Assembly (NCBI RefSeq): GCF_021440195.1
Contig: NZ_JAJTSZ010000001.1
Span: 124,001-188,000, forward strand
DNA: 64,000 nt
Reading direction: 5' to 3'
From: Dyadobacter sp. CY356
Lineage (GTDB): Bacteria > Bacteroidota > Bacteroidia > Cytophagales > Spirosomataceae
Positions 58,835 through 64,000 of this stretch are shown in pieces; the stretch's first letter is position 1; the number at the start of each line of letters is the position of its first letter. A program made the translations under genes and the position numbers. The notes under the pieces were generated by a model. It saw only the letters and a program-made list of their open reading frames with translations, was not told the DNA's origin and searched no databases.

Positions 58835-59806
58835 TTAATCTAATTTACCTTCAATCTTACCTATCGGATTTGGATGCTCATTAAATTCTTTTCGCGCTTC
58901 CGACCAGGAAGAATTCTCGGGATATAGTGCACTGCGCAGATAAGCCAGGGAAAGTTGTTGTACTGCGGACACGCGTTCCGGATTTTCATCACTCGTTTCA
59001 GTAACCAGATATCCGGAAATCCCACCTAACAAATGTTCACCACCAAACAACGTTACCAGCCAGTCGGCTCCCGGACTCAAAGTAAAGGCATCTGTAAACC
59101 AGTCCCATCCGCGAATTGTCAAAGGTGAAATGTCTTTATCACCCGCAATGACAAGCGTTGGTGTTGTCATTGCGGCATAACTTGGATTCATAAACGGAAA
59201 ATGCTCAGCAGCAAACGGGCTCAGGTCGCTGCCTCCTTTTCCTGCCGGGGTCAGCAGTACGCCAACCTTTATCCTGGAATCGGACATATCCTCGCCAAGC
59301 GTTCCGTCGGGGTTGATAACCCGAGCACCTAACAACATTCCGGTTGTTTGCGCACCAAAAGAGTGGCCAACTGCAACAATGCTGTCATGATCCAAACGAC
59401 CTTTAAGGCCAATTACAGAATCTGCAATAAAGTCGAGCTCATCCAGGATTTGTTTCACATCTTCAACACGGAATTTCCAGATCAAAGGTGTACGCGGATC
59501 TTCTGGACTGAGGGCCAGTGTTCTTGAATCGAGAAAAGTTGGCTGGATCACAACGAAACCGTTGGCAGCCCAGAAATTTACGAGTGGCGCATATCCGTCC
59601 AGTGAAGAGCCATAGCCATGTGCAAAGATGATAATGGGTAACTTGATACCGCTTACGGGAGCTGAAACCCGCAATTGAATTGCTTCGCCACGTTCAGGTG
59701 CTGATAATAAAATGGGGCTGACAGACAAAACAGAAGTTGGAACGTTTACTGCTTTATCACTGGCAGTTTTGATAATCTCTGTTTCAATTGATTCTACTTG
59801 TTTCAT
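58835..59806 (-). CDS. Alpha/beta hydrolase (chlorophyllase/PAF-acetylhydrolase-like)
   Basis: 323 aa with no clear signal peptide. IIFAHGYGSSLDGYAPLVNF gives the oxyanion loop and AVGHSFGAQT the nucleophile elbow with S149. Acid and histidine are likely in VIAGDKDISP and FGGEHLLGG. The pattern resembles chlorophyllase-like and platelet-activating-factor acetylhydrolase-like hydrolases. Substrate unknown. It lies downstream of the AraC regulator (59937-60821) on the same strand, with about 130 bp between, so it may be its target. Confidence 0.82.
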   Translation of the reverse strand: MKQVESIETEIIKTASDKAVNVPTSVLSVSPILLSAPERGEAIQLRVSAPVSGIKLPIIIFAHGYGSSLDGYAPLVNFWAANGFVVIQPTFLDSRTLALSPEDPRTPLIWKFRVEDVKQILDELDFIADSVIGLKGRLDHDSIVAVGHSFGAQTTGMLLGARVINPDGTLGEDMSDSRIKVGVLLTPAGKGGSDLSPFAAEHFPFMNPSYAAMTTPTLVIAGDKDISPLTIRGWDWFTDAFTLSPGADWLVTLFGGEHLLGGISGYLVTETSDENPERVSAVQQLSLAYLRSALYPENSSWSEARKEFNEHPNPIGKIEGKLD

Positions 59807-59936
59807 GGATTTGTATTATAAAAAGTTAAAAGAACGACCAGCATGTTGTGGCTGATTGCCTTGTTTGTTTTGTAATACAAAGCTCCGCTTTAACGGATAT
59901 TCTGAATAGAGAGAATCAAACCGAAAATTATGCTTT

Positions 59937-60821
59937 TCATACTTTCTCTTTATTCTTTCTGAAAGCGTTTGGGGTAAGAGCGGTAATTCTTTTGAAATAG
60001 TTATTGAAATAGCTGGGGTATTCAAAACCCAGAGCAAAGGCAACATCTGCTACACTCCAATTGGTATGTTGCAGTAGCGCTTTTGCTTCGGACGTAATGC
60101 GCTCGGCGATATGTACGGATATGGGTTTGCCGGTAATTTCCTTTACGGAGCGGTTGAGATAGTTGACATGAACAGCCAGACTTTCAGCGAAATCCTGGGC
60201 AGTCCTTAACCGCAACGGATCTGCGGCGGTTTCTACCGGGAATTGTTTTTCCAGTAATTCCATAAATAAATAGGTCATTCTCGTAGCGGCGTTTTTTTCT
60301 TTAATCTCAGTTTGAGGCTGGATACGCAGTGCTTCGTGAATGATGATATCTATAAAACTTCTAAGCATTTCGGCTTTTTTGTCATATTCACCACCATATA
60401 CGGCTTGCATTCTCTCGAAAATGGATTTAATAAATGTCGCCTGTTCACTATTCAGCGGTACTATGGGTATGCCGTCAAATCGAAATAGGGAAGTGTTCAA
60501 TAAACTGTCGGTCCGTTCTCTGCTTCCTATAAAACGCTCTGTAAATACGCAAGCGAATCCATTTTGCTCGGGCGATAAATGTTCATTGGAATAAGCAATG
60601 TGCGGATTGCCAAAAAACAGGAAAGTATCATTGATATTAAATGTCTGGTCACCATAACAAATATTAAAATGCCCGGTCGCCAAAACAATTTTGTAATAAT
60701 CACGTCTGCCGTAAAAAAGTTTAGGATAGGAGGGGCCGCTTATCTGGTGGACTTTAAAGCCCTTCAATTTTATTGCGGAACTTTGGAATCCTGCAACCTG
60801 ACATTCGAGGTTTTTATTCAT
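59937..60821 (-). CDS. AraC-family transcriptional regulator
   Basis: 294 aa, paralogous to the one at 54566. N-terminal cupin-like domain (about 25-160, with HFNICYGDQTFNINDTFLFF) and the AraC double HTH at 195-290 (AVHVNYLNRSVKEITGK, ADVAFALGFEYPSYFNNYF and TPNAFR). The gene lies 24 bp downstream of a perfect 15-bp inverted repeat (60845-60881), an apparent operator. The hydrolase 58835 follows in the same direction. Confidence 0.92.
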   Translation of the reverse strand: MNKNLECQVAGFQSSAIKLKGFKVHQISGPSYPKLFYGRRDYYKIVLATGHFNICYGDQTFNINDTFLFFGNPHIAYSNEHLSPEQNGFACVFTERFIGSRERTDSLLNTSLFRFDGIPIVPLNSEQATFIKSIFERMQAVYGGEYDKKAEMLRSFIDIIIHEALRIQPQTEIKEKNAATRMTYLFMELLEKQFPVETAADPLRLRTAQDFAESLAVHVNYLNRSVKEITGKPISVHIAERITSEAKALLQHTNWSVADVAFALGFEYPSYFNNYFKRITALTPNAFRKNKEKV

Positions 60822-60844
60822 TTTGTAAAGTTAATAGAATCAAA

Positions 60845-60881
60845 CATTAATGAAAATTGTAGCTGTCAATTTTCATTAATG
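60845..60881. promoter_or_regulatory. Perfect 15-bp inverted repeat upstream of the AraC gene
   Basis: CATTAATGAAAATTG (60845-60859) and CAATTTTCATTAATG (60867-60881) are exact reverse complements with a 7-bp spacer. The outer CATTAATG is itself palindromic. It is 24 bp upstream of the AraC start at 60821 on the minus strand and about 220 bp from the plus-strand gene at 61101. Both an operator and a hairpin are possible. Confidence 0.55.
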
Positions 60882-61100
60882 ACCGGATGCGAATTTGTCC
60901 GGGTTCCTGGCAAAAGAAAGTTTGTTTAACTGTTTATGATTATTATTTAACGGTTATTTTCCTGCTGTTTTTTTTGTCTACTTTGGGTTATAAAAAATTC
61001 GAACATTCATTAGAAAATATTCTATTGACCCTTGCCCGTTTTCAACCCTCCTTCTTTACTGCATGAGTTGTTTTCCAAATCTTAATATTTTTTGACCGCG

Positions 61101-62021
61101 ATGGCAGAACCACTACGGCTTGCTTACCTGATTTTTGTACATAAGGATCCGTCTCAACTGGCCCGTTTACTGAAAAGGCTTTACTATCCAACCAGCATGT
61201 TTTATATTTATGTTGATGGTAAGGCAGATATCAATCTTTTTAAGTCGGCAATTAACGGAATGCCTTCGGATCAGGTTATTTGGCTGACAAAACGGAAGTC
61301 TATTTCCTGGGGGAACTTCTCTTTGTCCGACGCTTATCTCACCAGTTTTCAGACGATTCTGAAACAAAATCCTGAGCCTGACTTCATCCTGACGGTCAGT
61401 GGACAGGATTATCCTATTGCAACCACAGAGACAATACAGAACTGGTTTTTGCAGCATGTTGATCAGACGATCATGGACCATTCTATCATTACTAATAATT
61501 CGCCGCATATTACTGAGCGCGTAGAGCAATATTATTTGTCAGTTAAACGGCATCATGCGATCAAATATCCGCATCCCAATCCCGATATACTTAGACGAAA
61601 GGTTTTTAATACTGCTTTGCGTTTGAGCGGCTTGTTTCCTTTACCACGAAAAATGCCGATGGGACACCAACTGTTTTTCGGCACAAATTGGTTTCAGCTA
61701 AAACCAGCAGCGGTGCGATATCTTCTTGATTTTTGTCGTTTACATCCTTCTTACCTTAAATTTTTTCGCACGACTTATGTGCCCGAAGAATTTCTGTTTC
61801 AAACAATATTACTAAACGCTTCTGATGCAGAGAGGGGTAAGATATCCAATCAACGTTTGACATATATGCAGTGGGACAGACCTTCCGGAAGTTACACTTC
61901 ACCTATATCAATTGACGAATTGCCTTCGATATTAACATCCGCCAAGTTTTTCGCCCGCAAGTTTGACAAACAACATGGTGAAGAAGTTCTCGACCAGATC
62001 GATCGGTATCTCGATCAGTGA
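61101..62021 (+). CDS. GT14 (core-2/I-branching) family glycosyltransferase
   Basis: 306 aa from ATG 61101; a TTG at 61092 would add three residues. RLAYLIFVHKDPSQLARLLK, MFYIYVDGKAD, WGNFSLSDAYL and LTVSGQDYPI are characteristic of bacterial GT14 enzymes, which are usually GlcNAc- or xylosyl-type transferases. No transmembrane segment, so it is probably cytoplasmic. It lies 86 bp before the PhyH-like gene and likely forms a pair with it. The acceptor is unknown. Confidence 0.85.
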   Translation: MAEPLRLAYLIFVHKDPSQLARLLKRLYYPTSMFYIYVDGKADINLFKSAINGMPSDQVIWLTKRKSISWGNFSLSDAYLTSFQTILKQNPEPDFILTVSGQDYPIATTETIQNWFLQHVDQTIMDHSIITNNSPHITERVEQYYLSVKRHHAIKYPHPNPDILRRKVFNTALRLSGLFPLPRKMPMGHQLFFGTNWFQLKPAAVRYLLDFCRLHPSYLKFFRTTYVPEEFLFQTILLNASDAERGKISNQRLTYMQWDRPSGSYTSPISIDELPSILTSAKFFARKFDKQHGEEVLDQIDRYLDQ

Positions 62022-62106
62022 TAAGAAACGAATAAGTTAATCAAGTGATCCATATTGATATTCCTGTAAAAAACCTTTTTCCCTTTTAACTGCTATACCA
62101 GAAATT

Positions 62107-63069
62107 ATGAAAAATATTTCTATCGCGCACAGAATTAATTTGCCTTGGGTTGAGTCTCCGTTTTTTAACACCTTGATTTCAGAAAAACAACTTTCAGACC
62201 AGCAAAGGAATATTGCCAATCATTTTCACCATGAAGGTTTTATTGTATTGCCGCAATTGGTCAGTCATGAATTAATTGATCAGACTTTACAGGATATCAA
62301 AGGGGAGTATCCCGACAAAATCGGACAGGAACCAATTCGTCAGCAGGATTTATGGAAGAAATATAATAGTGTGCGTGAAATAGCAAGTTCACCACAAGTT
62401 ATGGATGTACTTAAAATGTTGTATGACCGGGAGCCCATTCCATTTCAAACTTTGAACTTTAAGTTTGGGACCCAACAGCGAGCCCATTCCGACAGCATTC
62501 ATTTCAGCAGTATTCCTGCCCGGTATATGTGTGGTGTGTGGGTGGCGCTTGAGGAAACTACATCTGACAACGGACCATTGTTTTACTACCCTCGCTCACA
62601 CCGCCAGGAAGAATTTAATTATTTTGATATAGGTATTGAAGCAGAGAAGAATTATGCGGAATACTATAAATATGAGGAATTCATGGAAGAATTCATGGAT
62701 GCAAAAGGCTACGAACGTCAGGAAATTCACCTGCAAAAAGGTGATGTTTTGATCTGGTCGTCCAATCTGGTACATGGTGGAATGCCCATTAAAGGTGACA
62801 ATCTGACCCGCTGGTCCCAGGTCAGTCATTATTATTTTGAAGGATGTACATATTATTCTCCCCGTTCTTCAGATATGTTTTCCAACGACCTTAATCTGAG
62901 ACGCGTAATCAATATTGCCACCGGAGAAACGGTACAGCACAGTGACAACGGTAAACCGATAGAAACAATAAACACAGGCAATTCGCGGTATGCAATCAGC
63001 CATAATTTCACACTGCCAATACTGGTGAAGGGGTTATTGAAGAAGGTGCTGGGCAGGAAGCCTTTTTAA
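62107..63069 (+). CDS. Phytanoyl-CoA dioxygenase (PhyH) family protein
   Basis: 320 aa. The Fe(II)/2-oxoglutarate facial triad is read as H127-x-D129 (RAHSDSIHF) and H223 (SSNLVHGGMP). The intervening double-stranded beta-helix core includes MCGVWVALEETTSDNGPLFY. All three ligands are present, so it should be an active oxygenase. Many bacterial PhyH proteins modify sugars or amino acids rather than phytanoyl-CoA. Its pairing with a GT14 gene suggests a role in surface glycan or glycolipid modification, which is inference. Confidence 0.88.
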   Translation: MKNISIAHRINLPWVESPFFNTLISEKQLSDQQRNIANHFHHEGFIVLPQLVSHELIDQTLQDIKGEYPDKIGQEPIRQQDLWKKYNSVREIASSPQVMDVLKMLYDREPIPFQTLNFKFGTQQRAHSDSIHFSSIPARYMCGVWVALEETTSDNGPLFYYPRSHRQEEFNYFDIGIEAEKNYAEYYKYEEFMEEFMDAKGYERQEIHLQKGDVLIWSSNLVHGGMPIKGDNLTRWSQVSHYYFEGCTYYSPRSSDMFSNDLNLRRVINIATGETVQHSDNGKPIETINTGNSRYAISHNFTLPILVKGLLKKVLGRKPF

Positions 63070-63406
63070 AGTTAGAAGTGGGTTCTTGTGCAATAAAAAG
63101 TTGATTCAGTATTTCTTATTGAGGACTGATAGTTAAGATGAAACAAAAGTATTCTAAGGGAAATACCTGAAAAGGTGAGTTTGTTATGCAATAGATAAAA
63201 ATTCAAGATATTATTGTTACAAATGGGTAGAAGGAGTGTAATCTGAAATGTCAAATCTTCGTCAATCAAATTTTATGGTCGTTTGCTGGCCATTGAGAAA
63301 GCCTTGTCTGTCTATGTGCTTTGACACTCCATTCAATACATTTTGCTCTTACTGTATCATTAAGTCTTTTATTGATAATGCGGCAATAGCTCTTGATTTT
63401 CATAGA

Positions 63407-63697
63407 TCAGTATTCATCAGGACTTGCGTAAAAAGTGCATTCAGGATTTGGCTGGAAATCTTTAAAATCCGAAAGACTAACTCTGAATGGCATCAGTTTC
63501 GACAAAATTTGTCTAAATTCTGATAAGATAAGGTGATAGGTCGCTTCATTAGCGACAAAAAAGATTAAAGTGATATGTGCTAATGAATTTTCACTTCCAT
63601 AAGGCCTTTTCAAGCGATCTCTTAATTTAACTTTAAATTCTTGAAAAAGTTTGATTGTTACATCATCAGGAGATATTGCTAAACAGTAAATGTCCAT
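63407..63697 (-). CDS. LigT-like (2'-5' RNA ligase family) protein, C-terminally truncated
   Basis: 96 aa from ATG 63697. The first HxT motif of 2H phosphoesterases is present as AHITLIFF, with a typical MDIYCLAISPDDVTIKLFQE start. The second HxT motif is missing; the family is usually about 180-200 aa. The frame ends at TGA 63407-63409 but stays open for another 46 codons in the same frame (to 63266), so a nonsense change is possible. No second HxT is clear in that extension. Likely a broken gene. The rest of 63070-63400 and 63700-64000 holds nothing else I can support. Confidence 0.42.
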   Translation of the reverse strand: MDIYCLAISPDDVTIKLFQEFKVKLRDRLKRPYGSENSLAHITLIFFVANEATYHLILSEFRQILSKLMPFRVSLSDFKDFQPNPECTFYASPDEY

Positions 63698-64000
63698 GTG
63701 CTGATTGTTGTCTTTATGTCTGCCCTATAAACATAAACATAAAATTTACGGATAAAATTTTAGCGTTAAACAAATATTTTAATAGAAATAATTTTCAAAA
63801 AGAGTATCGAGCAAATTTGTTGAAATTTAAGAAAGAGTGAGCCCCACTGTCTCTAATGATAATTCAGGGCCATTTTACCCGAAAAGTATCAAATTGTCAA
63901 GGAAGAGACTAGCTACAATACAGGTTGTTTGAAAATCTGGTATTAACCAAACCTCATTTTCATATTGAAACGAGCAATTCAAAAAATTTAGTAAATAGCT

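Noticed and set aside
63248-63523. Plus-strand frames at the end of the window (91 and 61 aa)
   Set aside because: They overlap the LigT-like gene antisense and show no domain or coding bias.

Overview
This window looks like chromosome from a Bacteroidota bacterium of the order Cytophagales, most like Dyadobacter or a close relative. The evidence is SusC/SusD pairs driven by an ECF sigma factor and a FecR anti-sigma factor, type IX secretion (T9SS) C-terminal sorting tails, LytS/LytTR pairs, TAnnTTTG-type -7 promoter boxes, few Shine-Dalgarno sequences, and moderate GC with AT-rich intergenic DNA. The genus is inferred from gene content and was not tested. I saw no rRNA, tRNA, CRISPR array, prophage or intact insertion sequence.

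Layout. 1-4.9 kb: housekeeping and metabolic genes (greA behind a leader with its own promoter and terminator, an M42 aminopeptidase, a PA0069-type radical SAM protein, a NamZ-like lipoprotein). 5-7.7 kb: a minus-strand patch of small unknown genes, including a three-gene module with a helix-turn-helix (HTH)-like protein behind a perfect palindrome. 7.8-12.6 kb: TonB receptor, TPR protein and a LytS/LytTR two-component pair. 12.9-15.8 kb: PoxB and a YhdH-type reductase.

16.1-33.1 kb is the main metabolic locus. It has five consecutive exported enzymes (GH95 fucosidase, a heme-c lipoprotein, a duplicated alpha/beta hydrolase, a PQQ dehydrogenase with a built-in cytochrome c, and a Tat-signal enolase-superfamily dehydratase), followed by sigma factor, FecR, SusC with an STN domain, SusD and a strong terminator. 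Read together they suggest that a fucose- or galactose-type sugar is released, imported or sensed, and oxidised outside the cytoplasm. A 247-bp element with 21-bp terminal inverted repeats sits inside the enzyme run.

33.2-43.8 kb: an SGNH/TPR membrane protein, small unknown genes, an HD hydrolase, a T9SS-exported M12-type metalloprotease, an M81 peptidase and small proteins. 44-54.4 kb: a membrane-anchored AraC-TolB-TPR regulator followed by an NTF2-like lipoprotein, two T9SS-tailed proteins flanking a Sec-signal Hcp-like protein, a hydrolase, and a second TolB-TPR protein that keeps only a remnant of its AraC domain, followed by a DUF418 protein. The gene after each TolB-TPR protein is preceded by matching 17-bp half-sites with a 21-bp period. 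54.5-63.7 kb: two AraC paralogues, DUF1761, YdeI, a WYL regulator broken by an amber codon, a PD40 lipoprotein, a hydrolase, a GT14/PhyH pair and a truncated LigT-like gene.

Start codons were moved from upstream TTG/GTG to internal ATG wherever a signal peptide or domain boundary favoured it; each case is noted. All family assignments come from reading motifs by eye, with no database search.
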